A stretch of DNA of 43,924 nucleotides. It comes from Draconibacterium sp. Lineage in GTDB: Bacteria > Bacteroidota > Bacteroidia > Bacteroidales > Prolixibacteraceae. Positions 37,083 to 43,924 of this stretch are shown piece by piece (the first letter of the stretch is position 1; each line of letters opens with the position of its first letter). Under the pieces are notes generated by a model. It was not told the origin of the DNA. It did no database searches and worked only from the letters and a program-made list of their open reading frames with translations. The stretch is from NCBI GenBank assembly GCA_011620585.1, contig WOYV01000122.1, forward strand, positions 5,489 through 49,412. Reading direction: 5' to 3'. Made by a program: the position numbers and the translations under genes.

Positions 37083-37145
37083 TTTATGTTATAAGTTATT
37101 AAAGATATTTAGCGAGCCTTTCTCAAAACCGGGAAAGGCTTTTTT
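37071..37145 (+). terminator. attenuator: antiterminator and intrinsic terminator before ilvD
   Basis: Arm A (37071-37080, GAGAAAGGCT) can pair perfectly over 10 bp with arm B (37115-37124, AGCCTTTCTC). Arm B can instead pair with arm C (37131-37140, GGGAAAGGCT) over 10 bp with one G-U pair and a 6-base loop, followed directly by a six-T run (37140-37145). A-B is the antiterminator and B-C a strong intrinsic terminator. They exclude each other. A contains the final leader-peptide codons and stop. The ilvD start is 33 bp after the T-run. Confidence 0.85.
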
Positions 37146-37178
37146 AATACAAAAAACTAAAGAAAAAGATAAAACAGT

Positions 37179-39008
37179 ATGCAGATTCCATTACGAAGCA
37201 ATACCACCACTCAAGGTCGCCGAATGGCAGGAGCCCGAAGTCTTTGGCGGGCAAACGGGATGAAAGAAGAACATTTTGGGAAACCGCTGATTGCTGTGGT
37301 TAATTCTTTCACACAATTTGTCCCCGGACATGCACATTTACACGATATTGGCCAACACATCAAAGGCCTGATAGAGAAACAAGGTTTTTTTGCCGCCGAG
37401 TTCAATACCATTGCTATCGACGATGGAATTGCCATGGGACACGACGGAATGTTGTATTCGCTCCCCTCGCGCGATGTGATTGCCGACAGTGTAGAATACA
37501 TGTGTAACGCGCACAAGGTGGATGCCATGGTTTGTATCTCGAACTGCGACAAGATCACTCCCGGAATGTTAATGGCGGCCATGCGTTTGAATATTCCGGC
37601 AGTATTTGTTTCAGGCGGGCCGATGGAAGCTGGTGTGGTTGATAAAAAACAACTCGACTTAGTGGATGCGATGGTTATGGCTGCCGATCTGAAAATCAGC
37701 GACGAATACCTGGCCCAGGTCGAAGAAAACGCCTGCCCTACTTGTGGATCCTGCTCGGGAATGTTCACGGCCAATTCAATGAACTGTTTAGCCGAAGCAA
37801 TTGGGTTGGCCCTTCCCGGAAACGGAAGCATCGTAGCGACTCATGCCAACCGCAAGCTGTTGTTTGAAGAAGCAGTTGAAAAAATTATAGCCGCTACCAA
37901 AACATATTATTACGAAGGAAACGATTCGGTACTTCCCCGCAGGGTTGCATCGCGCGATTCGTTTTTAAATGCCATGAAACTGGATATTGCCATGGGAGGC
38001 TCGACCAACACCGTTCTGCATTTACTGGCTATTGCAAACGAAGCAGGTGTTGATTTTACCATGCGCGACATCGATCAGCTTTCGCGGATCACACCCAACC
38101 TTTGTAAAGTGGCGCCAAGTTCGCATTACCACATGCAGGATGTTAACCGTGCCGGTGGAATCCTTGCCATTTTAGGTGAGTTAAACAGGGGTGGCTTAAT
38201 TGAAACAAACGTCACTCGCGTTGATGGAAAAACCCTGGCAGAAGCCATTGCTGATTACGATATTAAAAGCCCGACGGTATCCAACGATGCTATCCGCAAA
38301 TTTAAATCGGCGCCCGGTGGTGGCCGAAACTTAACCATGGGTTCACAAAACAGCACATATAAAGAACTTGACGACGACCGTTCGAAAGGGTGTATCCGCG
38401 ATATCGAACATGCTTATAATAAAGATGGTGGATTGGCCATTTTATTTGGAAACATTGCTAAAAAAGGATGTATTGTAAAAACTGCCGGCGTTGATCCCAC
38501 GATTTACCAGTTTACCGGAGCAGCCAAAGTTTTCGATTCGCAGGATGATGCAGTAAACGGTATTTTGGGCAACTCGGTGCAAAAAGGCGATGTGATCGTG
38601 ATTCGTTACGAAGGGCCAAAAGGAGGCCCGGGAATGCAGGAAATGCTCTATCCTACTTCGTACCTGAAATCGATGCAATTGGATAAATATTGTGCACTGA
38701 TAACCGATGGACGGTTCTCGGGCGGTACCTCGGGTTTATCCATTGGCCATGTTTCGCCGGAAGCGGCAGCAGGCGGCGCCATAGGATTGATCCGTAACAA
38801 CGACAAAATACAAATTGATATCACGGCACGTTCCATCAACCTGGTGATTTCGGAAGAGGAACTGGAAACCCGCCGAAAAGAAGAAGAGGCAAAAGGTCCG
38901 CAAGCCTGGAAACCGGCATCAAGAGAACGGAATATTTCGAAAGCGTTGAAAGCATATGCCAGCCTGGTTTCTTCGGCCGATTTGGGGGCCGTGCGCCTGA
39001 TAGATTAA
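37179..39008 (+). CDS. ilvD: dihydroxy-acid dehydratase
   Basis: The 609-residue protein opens [20 protein letters not shown], as in E. coli-type IlvD. The cluster ligands are C119 and C123 in [12 protein letters not shown], with C186, C189 and C192 in [12 protein letters not shown]. At the position where 2Fe-2S-type enzymes have a further cysteine, this protein reads VPGHAHL as E. coli does, which points to the oxygen-sensitive 4Fe-4S type. It dehydrates dihydroxy acids to the keto-acid precursors of valine and isoleucine. It is the first structural gene after the attenuator; ilvB begins 62 bp downstream. Confidence 0.96.
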   Translation: MQIPLRSNTTTQGRRMAGARSLWRANGMKEEHFGKPLIAVVNSFTQFVPGHAHLHDIGQHIKGLIEKQGFFAAEFNTIAIDDGIAMGHDGMLYSLPSRDVIADSVEYMCNAHKVDAMVCISNCDKITPGMLMAAMRLNIPAVFVSGGPMEAGVVDKKQLDLVDAMVMAADLKISDEYLAQVEENACPTCGSCSGMFTANSMNCLAEAIGLALPGNGSIVATHANRKLLFEEAVEKIIAATKTYYYEGNDSVLPRRVASRDSFLNAMKLDIAMGGSTNTVLHLLAIANEAGVDFTMRDIDQLSRITPNLCKVAPSSHYHMQDVNRAGGILAILGELNRGGLIETNVTRVDGKTLAEAIADYDIKSPTVSNDAIRKFKSAPGGGRNLTMGSQNSTYKELDDDRSKGCIRDIEHAYNKDGGLAILFGNIAKKGCIVKTAGVDPTIYQFTGAAKVFDSQDDAVNGILGNSVQKGDVIVIRYEGPKGGPGMQEMLYPTSYLKSMQLDKYCALITDGRFSGGTSGLSIGHVSPEAAAGGAIGLIRNNDKIQIDITARSINLVISEEELETRRKEEEAKGPQAWKPASRERNISKALKAYASLVSSADLGAVRLID

Positions 39009-39070
39009 TAAAAAAGAATAATAAATTAATTAACTGATACGCCATTCTTTGGCCGACAAAAACAATTGAT

Positions 39071-40768
39071 ATGACAGCAAAAAAAGTTACCGGTTCACAG
39101 GCAGTAATCCTTTCTTTGTTAGAGGAAGGAGTGGATACCATTTTTGGATACCCCGGCGGTGCGATAATGCCCGTTTATGATGCCCTGTACGACCACAGCG
39201 AAAACGTAACACACATTTTAACACGCCACGAACAGGGAGCCATTCACGGGGCACAGGGTTTTGCCCGCGTAACCGGAAGACCGGGGGTTTGTTTTGCCAC
39301 ATCCGGCCCAGGCGCCACTAACCTTATGACAGGAATCGCGGATGCCATGATCGATTCAACCCCTTTGGTCTGTATAACCGGTCAGGTGGCTTCTCCCCTG
39401 CTCGGAACCGATGCTTTCCAGGAATCTGATATCGTGGGCATGTCGATCCCGGTGACCAAATGGAATTACCAGGTAACCACTCCTGAAGAAATCCCGGAAG
39501 CCATTGCACAGGCCTTCTATATTGCCAACTCGGGCCGTCCGGGACCGGTGCTGATCGACTTAACCAAAGATGCCCAGTTTGGAGAACTGGACTTTGAGTA
39601 TAAAAAATGTACAAAAATACGTTCGTACCTGCCCGAAATGAGAGTCGATCCGCACCACGTAAAAGCCGCAGCCGAATTAATTGATGCCGCTAAAAAACCA
39701 ATGGTCCTTTTTGGAAACGGAATCATTATCGGTAGGGCTGAAGACGAATTGAAGGAATTTGTCGAAAAAACAGGAATTCCTGCAGCCTGGACAATTCTTG
39801 GCTTGTCAGCTCTCCCCTCCAACCATCCTTTAAATGTGGGAATGCTCGGAATGCACGGAAATTATGGCCCAAACCTGTTGACCAACGAAGCCGATCTGAT
39901 TATTGCTGTTGGAATTCGTTTCGACGACCGTGTAACCGGGAAAGTGAGCGAATATGCGAAACAAGCCAAAATTATTCACATCGAGATCGACCCCTCTGAA
40001 GTAAACAAAATTGTTATGGCAGATGTAGCTGTTATTGGCGACTCGAAGAAAGTGCTGAAAATGCTTACGGATAACGTGAAGCAAAATAATCACGCCGAAT
40101 GGCTGAACGAGTTCAAAAAATGCATGGACATCGAAATCGACAAAGTCATCTCGAAAGATTTGTATCCCGAAAAACCCGGGTTAACCATGGGTGAAGTAAT
40201 TCGCCTGGCTTCGGAAAAAACCAACCACGATGCCATTTTGGTTACCGATGTGGGCCAGCACCAAATGATCGCTCAACGTTATTTCAAATTCAACCGCTCG
40301 CGCAGCAATGTTACCTCCGGTGGACTGGGAACCATGGGTTTTGGTTTGCCGGCAAGTATGGGCGCCCAGTTGGGGGCTCCCGACCGTACCGTAATTGCCG
40401 TAATTGGCGACGGGGGGTTCCAGATGACGATCCAGGAACTGGGAACCATTGCACAAAATAAATTACCTGTAAAAATCATTTTGATGAACAATAATTTCCT
40501 GGGTATGGTGCGTCAGTGGCAACAATTATTTTTTGAAAAACGGTATTCGTTCACCGAACTCCAGAATCCCGATTTTATTATGATTGCAAAAGGTTTTGGC
40601 ATTGACGGTCACAAAGTAAGCCAACGGGAAGATCTGGACAGCAGTGTTGACAAAATGCTGGCACACGACGGGCCTTATCTGCTTGAAGTAACGATTGAGA
40701 AAGAAGATAATGTGTTTCCGATGGTTCCATCCGGAGCATCTGTTTCGGATGTTATGCTCGAACCATAA
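39071..40768 (+). CDS. ilvB: acetolactate synthase, large (catalytic) subunit
   Basis: The 565-residue protein has the three domains of ThDP-dependent synthases. The N-terminal Pyr domain has catalytic E54 in RHEQGA and FGYPGGAIMPVYDAL. The middle domain carries the FAD-binding-like region (VGIRFDDRVTG). The C-terminal PP domain has the ThDP motif GDGGFQMT starting at G446 and ending MNNN. It condenses pyruvate with pyruvate or 2-oxobutyrate. ilvN follows after 27 bp. No signal peptide; cytosolic. Confidence 0.96.
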   Translation: MTAKKVTGSQAVILSLLEEGVDTIFGYPGGAIMPVYDALYDHSENVTHILTRHEQGAIHGAQGFARVTGRPGVCFATSGPGATNLMTGIADAMIDSTPLVCITGQVASPLLGTDAFQESDIVGMSIPVTKWNYQVTTPEEIPEAIAQAFYIANSGRPGPVLIDLTKDAQFGELDFEYKKCTKIRSYLPEMRVDPHHVKAAAELIDAAKKPMVLFGNGIIIGRAEDELKEFVEKTGIPAAWTILGLSALPSNHPLNVGMLGMHGNYGPNLLTNEADLIIAVGIRFDDRVTGKVSEYAKQAKIIHIEIDPSEVNKIVMADVAVIGDSKKVLKMLTDNVKQNNHAEWLNEFKKCMDIEIDKVISKDLYPEKPGLTMGEVIRLASEKTNHDAILVTDVGQHQMIAQRYFKFNRSRSNVTSGGLGTMGFGLPASMGAQLGAPDRTVIAVIGDGGFQMTIQELGTIAQNKLPVKIILMNNNFLGMVRQWQQLFFEKRYSFTELQNPDFIMIAKGFGIDGHKVSQREDLDSSVDKMLAHDGPYLLEVTIEKEDNVFPMVPSGASVSDVMLEP

Positions 40769-40795
40769 TTGTCAATCCACTAAAAACGAAATAAA

Positions 40796-41338
40796 ATGAG
40801 AAAAGAATATATCATCACCGTATACTCAGAAAACCACATTGGGTTGCTGACCAGAATTACCATTGTTTTCACCCGCCGTAAAATCAACATCGATAGTTTA
40901 ACCGTATCGGAATCGGCTATTCCCGGTATTTACAAATTCACCATTGTGATCCACGAAACCGAAGCTCAAACACAAAAAGTGGTGAGCCAACTCGAGAAAC
41001 TGGTTGACGTAATGAAGGCTTTCTATCATACCAGCGAAGAAATGATTTCCCAGGAAATTGCCTTGTACAAGGTCCCGATCGAACCAATATACGAAAGCGA
41101 TGCTATCGAAAAGATTGTACGTCGTAACAGCGCCCGGATACTTGAAATCACTAAAGATTACGTGGTTATCGAACGAACCGGGCACAAGGAAGAAACACAG
41201 GCCCTGTTCGAAGAACTGAACCAATTCAAGGTAATGCAGTTTATCCGTTCGGGACGCGTAGCCATTACGCGCGATCCGATCGAGCGTTTGTCGGAATTCC
41301 TGAAAGAACGCGACGCATATTTAGACAGCCTGGATTAG
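40796..41338 (+). CDS. ilvN: acetolactate synthase, small (regulatory) subunit
   Basis: The 180-residue protein has an N-terminal ACT domain (about 3-78: ITVYSENHIGLLTRITIVFTRR, including the HIGLL feedback-binding loop). A C-terminal regulatory domain ends KERDAYLDSLD. It binds the large subunit and confers valine inhibition. It is the last gene of the operon; a terminator lies 22 bp downstream. ilvC and leu genes, often in the same operon in other bacteria, are not present here. Confidence 0.93.
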   Translation: MRKEYIITVYSENHIGLLTRITIVFTRRKINIDSLTVSESAIPGIYKFTIVIHETEAQTQKVVSQLEKLVDVMKAFYHTSEEMISQEIALYKVPIEPIYESDAIEKIVRRNSARILEITKDYVVIERTGHKEETQALFEELNQFKVMQFIRSGRVAITRDPIERLSEFLKERDAYLDSLD

Positions 41339-41359
41339 TACAGCTATCAGAATATTGAA

Positions 41360-41385
41360 GCCTGGCAAAACTGTCAGGCCTTTTT
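41360..41385 (+). terminator. intrinsic terminator of the ilvDBN operon
   Basis: GCCTGGC (41360-41366) and GTCAGGC (41373-41379) form a 7-bp stem with one G-U pair and a 6-base loop, followed by TTTTT (41381-41385). It lies 22 bp after the ilvN stop and closes the operon. Confidence 0.75.
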
Positions 41386-41405
41386 ATTTGTATTTTATCC
41401 CTGCC

Positions 41406-41426
41406 TGAATATCTTCTGATTGCATC
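41406..41426. repeat. degenerate CRISPR-like repeat or tracrRNA anti-repeat
   Basis: TGAATATCTTCTGA followed by TTGCATC reproduces 21 bases of the 36-nt repeat at 42852 with a 3-base deletion. As a crRNA partner on the minus strand it would give a 14-bp lower stem, a bulge and a 7-bp upper stem, the usual shape of a crRNA:tracrRNA duplex. It could instead be an eroded array repeat. It lies just after the ilvN terminator. Confidence 0.45.
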
Positions 41427-41428
41427 CC

Positions 41429-41455
41429 CGCCTGAACGAAGCCAGTTCGGGCAGG
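41429..41455. repeat. structured intergenic hairpin
   Basis: GCCTGAAC and GTTCGGGC form an 8-bp stem (one G-U pair) around GAAGCCA. An earlier CCTGCCTGAA (41400-41409) can compete for the same right arm. I recall hairpins of this GCCTGAACGAAG type between genes in other Bacteroidota. No T-run follows on either strand. Confidence 0.4.
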
Positions 41456-41514
41456 AAAACACAACGACTGTTTGCTGCAATGCTGCGAAAACCAAGAAAT
41501 AAACAATTAAAAAT

Positions 41515-42780
41515 ATGATACAAACAATAAAAAAGATAATTCTTGGAACATTAATTCTATGTTCGACAAATTTGATTTTTGCCCAACCAAATTATCCAGC
41601 ACCAACTGGCGTTTGGTGCAGTTGCCCACCAACAACAGGGATAGGAAATGGTTCGGTTGACCCAGCAGTAGCCTCAAAATCTTATGTAAATGGAATATTA
41701 GTTCGGGTTGTCTGGAAAGATATTGAACCCGTGGATGATACTTACAACTGGTCGCTAATTGATGATCAAATTACTGCAGCCATATCGTATGGGAAAAAAA
41801 TTTCACTCGCAGTTGGAGGTGGGCCCAACACGCCTCAATGGCTATATGGGTTAGGAGCGAATTCGATTAGTTATAGTTTACCTTTTTCAGGAACTATGCC
41901 TATTCCATGGGATGCTGTTTTTTTAGACAAATGGACTGATTTTATTTCTGAACTTGGAAGTAGATACCAAAATGATACGACTATTCAATTGGTTTATATC
42001 ACTAATTCTTCTCAAAATGGTTTTGAGATGCAAATACCATATAATCCAACGCCTTCATATACTTCGATTGGATACACTGATCAACTGGTAATTGACTCCT
42101 GGACTCAAATTATGGATGTATATAATGCTGCATTTCCCAATCATTATTTAACCAATGATTTCCATCCGGTGAACACAAGTGACGCTGTTGCGGACTCGGT
42201 ATATAATTATGCTATTGTGAATTTAGGTTCCCGCTACGGTGCAAATGCCTGGTGGTGGACACAAAACAATACTTCCGTTTATCCTTCGCAATATGCTATA
42301 TTGCAGCATTCTGCCAACTCGAATGCGTTCAGCGGAATTCAAATGGCGGCCAGTGGGGTTACAAACCCATCAAATTTTGGAACCGGTGGAATGCCGGAAG
42401 CGTTGAACCTGGCCATTTCGAATAATGTTTGCTATTGGGAAATCTGGAACAACGACATTACTGATGGTTCGTTTGATTTATTACTCGCTAATGCGGTTTG
42501 TTCGCCTATATTAGGAGTAGAAGAGATAAGTGATATTGAGAATAATCTAGCTATATTTCCAAATCCTTCACAGAAAATTTTTACAATAACCCTAAAAAAC
42601 AATTTTATTGAAGAAATTGAAGTGATAAATGAGTTAGGACAACCAATATTCAGAAAAGAAAACCTAAACAACAGTCAATACATGTTAGACATCGGAAATA
42701 ACATTGACGGTATCTTCTTTTTGAAAGTAACTGACGACAAAAAAACAATATCGTACAGAAAAATAATACTGAAAAAGTGA
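41515..42780 (+). CDS. T9SS-secreted glycoside-hydrolase-like protein
   Basis: The 421-residue product begins with a Sec signal (LGTLILCSTNLIFAQ). Residues about 40-330 look like a beta/alpha-barrel glycosidase: VRVVWKDIEPVDDTYNWSLIDDQI followed by KISLAVGGGPNTPQWLY, and late WEIWNNDI with a possible catalytic Glu. I cannot fix a GH family. The last 80 residues are a type A T9SS sorting domain (NLAIFPNPS, ELGQPIFRK, then a basic KKTISYRKIILKK end), so it is exported to the surface or medium. Codon use is more AT-rich than the ilv operon. It lies between a degenerate CRISPR-like repeat and the mini-array, which suggests acquired or rearranged DNA. Confidence 0.8.
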   Translation: MIQTIKKIILGTLILCSTNLIFAQPNYPAPTGVWCSCPPTTGIGNGSVDPAVASKSYVNGILVRVVWKDIEPVDDTYNWSLIDDQITAAISYGKKISLAVGGGPNTPQWLYGLGANSISYSLPFSGTMPIPWDAVFLDKWTDFISELGSRYQNDTTIQLVYITNSSQNGFEMQIPYNPTPSYTSIGYTDQLVIDSWTQIMDVYNAAFPNHYLTNDFHPVNTSDAVADSVYNYAIVNLGSRYGANAWWWTQNNTSVYPSQYAILQHSANSNAFSGIQMAASGVTNPSNFGTGGMPEALNLAISNNVCYWEIWNNDITDGSFDLLLANAVCSPILGVEEISDIENNLAIFPNPSQKIFTITLKNNFIEEIEVINELGQPIFRKENLNNSQYMLDIGNNIDGIFFLKVTDDKKTISYRKIILKK

Positions 42781-42851
42781 TTCGGGAAAAAGCACAGCCA
42801 CTACCAATTAAGCATTCTGATGGCAGGTAAAATGCTAAATATAATTGCCCG

Positions 42852-42953
42852 GTTGAATATCTTCTGAATTTTGCATCAAACCACAACCGTTTACGGTTCT
42901 TTACTCATTCTTCGGAAGTTGAATATCTTCTGAATTTTGCATCAAACCACAAC
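42852..42953. CRISPR. two-repeat CRISPR-like mini-array
   Basis: Two identical 36-nt repeats (42852-42887 and 42918-42953) enclose a 30-nt unique spacer (42888-42917). The repeat starts GTTGAATATC and ends CAAACCACAAC, so both ends are GTTG/CAAC-like, as in many type II repeats; 36-nt repeats with 30-nt spacers are also type II dimensions. No third repeat occurs at the expected phase on either side. No cas gene is in the window. A degenerate copy lies 1.4 kb upstream. It could be an orphan or decayed array, or the end of a larger locus outside the window. A plain dispersed repeat pair is the alternative. Confidence 0.6.
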
Positions 42954-43119
42954 AGTAACTATAATCATTGTATCATCATGTAATCCTACTGATGATCTTG
43001 TATTTGATGATGAAAATATTTGCATTGATTCCATGTTTTTGAACGATTCAAAAATCATACAGGATAGCTTGAATAATCCAGAAAATAGTTCTACTTTAAC
43101 GGCAACAAATACACCTTAA
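42954..43119 (+). pseudogene. 5'-truncated lipoprotein gene abutting the array
   Basis: The frame is protein-like from just after the second repeat: TIIIVSSCNPTDDLVFDD has a lipobox-like VSSC, followed by an acidic tail ending TLTATNTP. The region before the cysteine is too short for a signal peptide, and the only starts lie inside the repeat. The frame stops at TAA 43117-43119, one base before the next lipoprotein ATG. It appears that the repeat boundary has replaced the gene's start. A small functional protein from the TTG at 42937 is possible but unlikely. Confidence 0.45.
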
Positions 43120-43120
43120 T

Positions 43121-43798
43121 ATGAAAAAACTTTTAATCCTTTTAACATTTATTATTGGACTCGGCAGCTGTCAGAAAGAGTGCCTGTGTCCTGAAACCGG
43201 ATCTATTCCATTTGTTTATGTTTTCCTAAGTGAATACACAACTACAAGTCTGGATAAATATCAGCCAATCCCTGATGTTAATACTTACAGACATGACAGT
43301 TACTGGTTTGAGATCAAGACAAATACTGTAAATTATTGTAGTACAAGTGGATTTGAAGTAACAGACTCCACTGCTATGATTTTGTTTTCTAAACAAACCT
43401 TAACATCATTGTCTGATAATAGTTATAGTCAGATTCTTAAACCTGGTTTTAATATAAGTATAACAACTTCACCAATTACCGGAGTTGCATATTACAATGG
43501 TTATTTTGACTGGTCACTTATACATGGGGCACTATCTATTGGTGGTACGTGGTCTGCTTCTGTTTCTCAGACAGATACATTTATTATGGACGACGAAACA
43601 ATAATGGATGTGTTCAGTAACTATGATCTGACGTATGATAACGACGGTAATTTAATCTATTACGATTATGAAGAAGATGGTTATTTACCGGTACCTGATT
43701 ACTACACAAGAACCAAAACTTCAAGAATTTATCTTGAGAATGTTGGCTTATTCCGTAAAGAAGATTTAGTAAGTATCGGGGAATGTGAGTTTCTATAA
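43121..43798 (+). CDS. lipoprotein of unknown function
   Basis: The 225-residue product has a clear SpII signal (MKKLLILLTFIIGLGSC, C17) followed by QKECLC, so it is membrane anchored. The rest is rich in Tyr, Thr, Ser and Asp and looks like beta structure. Asp/Tyr-rich DLTYDNDGNLIYYDYEEDG at about 170-190 could bind a metal ion. I do not recognise the family. It starts one base after the truncated lipoprotein frame and is followed by a hairpin, so it ends its own short unit. Its base composition is AT-rich like the T9SS gene. Confidence 0.75.
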   Translation: MKKLLILLTFIIGLGSCQKECLCPETGSIPFVYVFLSEYTTTSLDKYQPIPDVNTYRHDSYWFEIKTNTVNYCSTSGFEVTDSTAMILFSKQTLTSLSDNSYSQILKPGFNISITTSPITGVAYYNGYFDWSLIHGALSIGGTWSASVSQTDTFIMDDETIMDVFSNYDLTYDNDGNLIYYDYEEDGYLPVPDYYTRTKTSRIYLENVGLFRKEDLVSIGECEFL

Positions 43799-43824
43799 AG
43801 ACTGTTCGATACTTAACAATACAG

Positions 43825-43856
43825 GTACTCCCTACAACGGGAGTACTCTTTATAAT
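43825..43856 (+). terminator. likely terminator after the unknown lipoprotein
   Basis: GTACTCCC (43825-43832) and GGGAGTAC (43839-43846) form a perfect 8-bp stem with loop TACAAC, followed by TCTTTATAATTT. The T-tract is interrupted, so termination may be moderate. It lies 26 bp after the stop codon. Confidence 0.6.
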
Positions 43857-43881
43857 TTAAAAAAAAGATTATGAAGCACCC

Positions 43882-43924
43882 ATGATAAAAAAAGCACAAA
43901 CAAGCATGAAAATAGGTAACTTGT
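43882..43924 (+). CDS. possible start of a gene running off the window
   Basis: ATG 43882 opens a frame (MIKKAQTSMKIGN) that remains open to the window end. Fourteen codons are too few to judge. It follows the terminator-like hairpin, where a new gene would be expected. Confidence 0.2.
   Translation, partial: MIKKAQTSMKIGNL

Noticed and set aside
37211-37831. A 206-codon minus-strand frame inside ilvD
   Set aside because: It mirrors the conserved IlvD codons and has no independent motif or promoter.
41406-41455. Full tracrRNA gene call
   Set aside because: The anti-repeat-like pairing is suggestive, but no promoter or clear T-rich terminator on the minus strand was seen, and no cas9 is present, so it is kept only as a hypothesis.

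Overview
The window looks like a chromosome segment of a free-living Bacteroidota, most like the Marinilabiliales/Prolixibacteraceae side of the Bacteroidia. The grounds are several Bacteroidota-type promoters (TAnnTTTG, in two cases with an upstream TTTG), weak Shine-Dalgarno sequences, many SpII lipoproteins, one type IX secretion C-terminal domain, and a GH77 enzyme with a two-CBM20-like N-terminus. No rRNA, tRNA, transposase or prophage gene was seen.

Layout. 1-14.7 kb is housekeeping and metabolic: the end of an unknown gene, an AddB-like PD-(D/E)XK nuclease, a gamma-glutamyltransferase-family protein, a very large uncharacterised P-loop-like protein (4879-8364), exonuclease III, a serine-hydrolase lipoprotein, 4-alpha-glucanotransferase, a glutathione peroxidase and a small di-histidine-pair membrane protein. 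14.7-15.3 kb is a gene-poor gap holding a small possible outer-membrane-protein leader remnant. 15.3-24.2 kb carries EttA, an S9 prolyl oligopeptidase lipoprotein, a sodium:solute symporter and a three-gene phosphorelay (PAS kinase, single-domain receiver, REC-kinase). 24.2-28.0 kb, minus strand, holds an M24 aminopeptidase P, a NUDIX hydrolase, an alpha/beta-hydrolase and a conserved protein.

28.2-36.7 kb is a muropeptide-recycling island. It contains a SpoIID/LytB protein, a MurNAc/GlcNAc-type sugar kinase and a GT2 protein in one operon, divergent from murQ. A second operon has a FadR-type regulator, a frameshifted lipoprotein remnant, an NlpC/P60 endopeptidase and an L-Ala-D/L-Glu-type epimerase. 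The same 18-bp palindrome occurs at the regulator's promoter and between the divergent murQ and GT2 promoters, so one regulator probably controls the whole island.

37.0-41.4 kb is the ilvD-ilvB-ilvN operon. It is preceded by a textbook transcription attenuator: a 21-residue leader peptide with nine consecutive Ile/Leu/Val codons and mutually exclusive antiterminator and terminator hairpins. A terminator follows ilvN. 41.4-43.9 kb is more AT-rich accessory DNA: a T9SS-sorted glycosidase-like protein, a two-repeat CRISPR-like mini-array (36-nt repeats, 30-nt spacer), a related degenerate repeat or anti-repeat upstream, a truncated lipoprotein abutting the array and an unknown lipoprotein. No cas gene is present.

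The strongest candidates for undescribed biology are the ilv attenuator, the two-site GntR regulon over a peptidoglycan-salvage island with exported and cytoplasmic halves, the orphan CRISPR/anti-repeat arrangement and the 1161-residue unknown protein. All calls are by reading alone; no database search was run.
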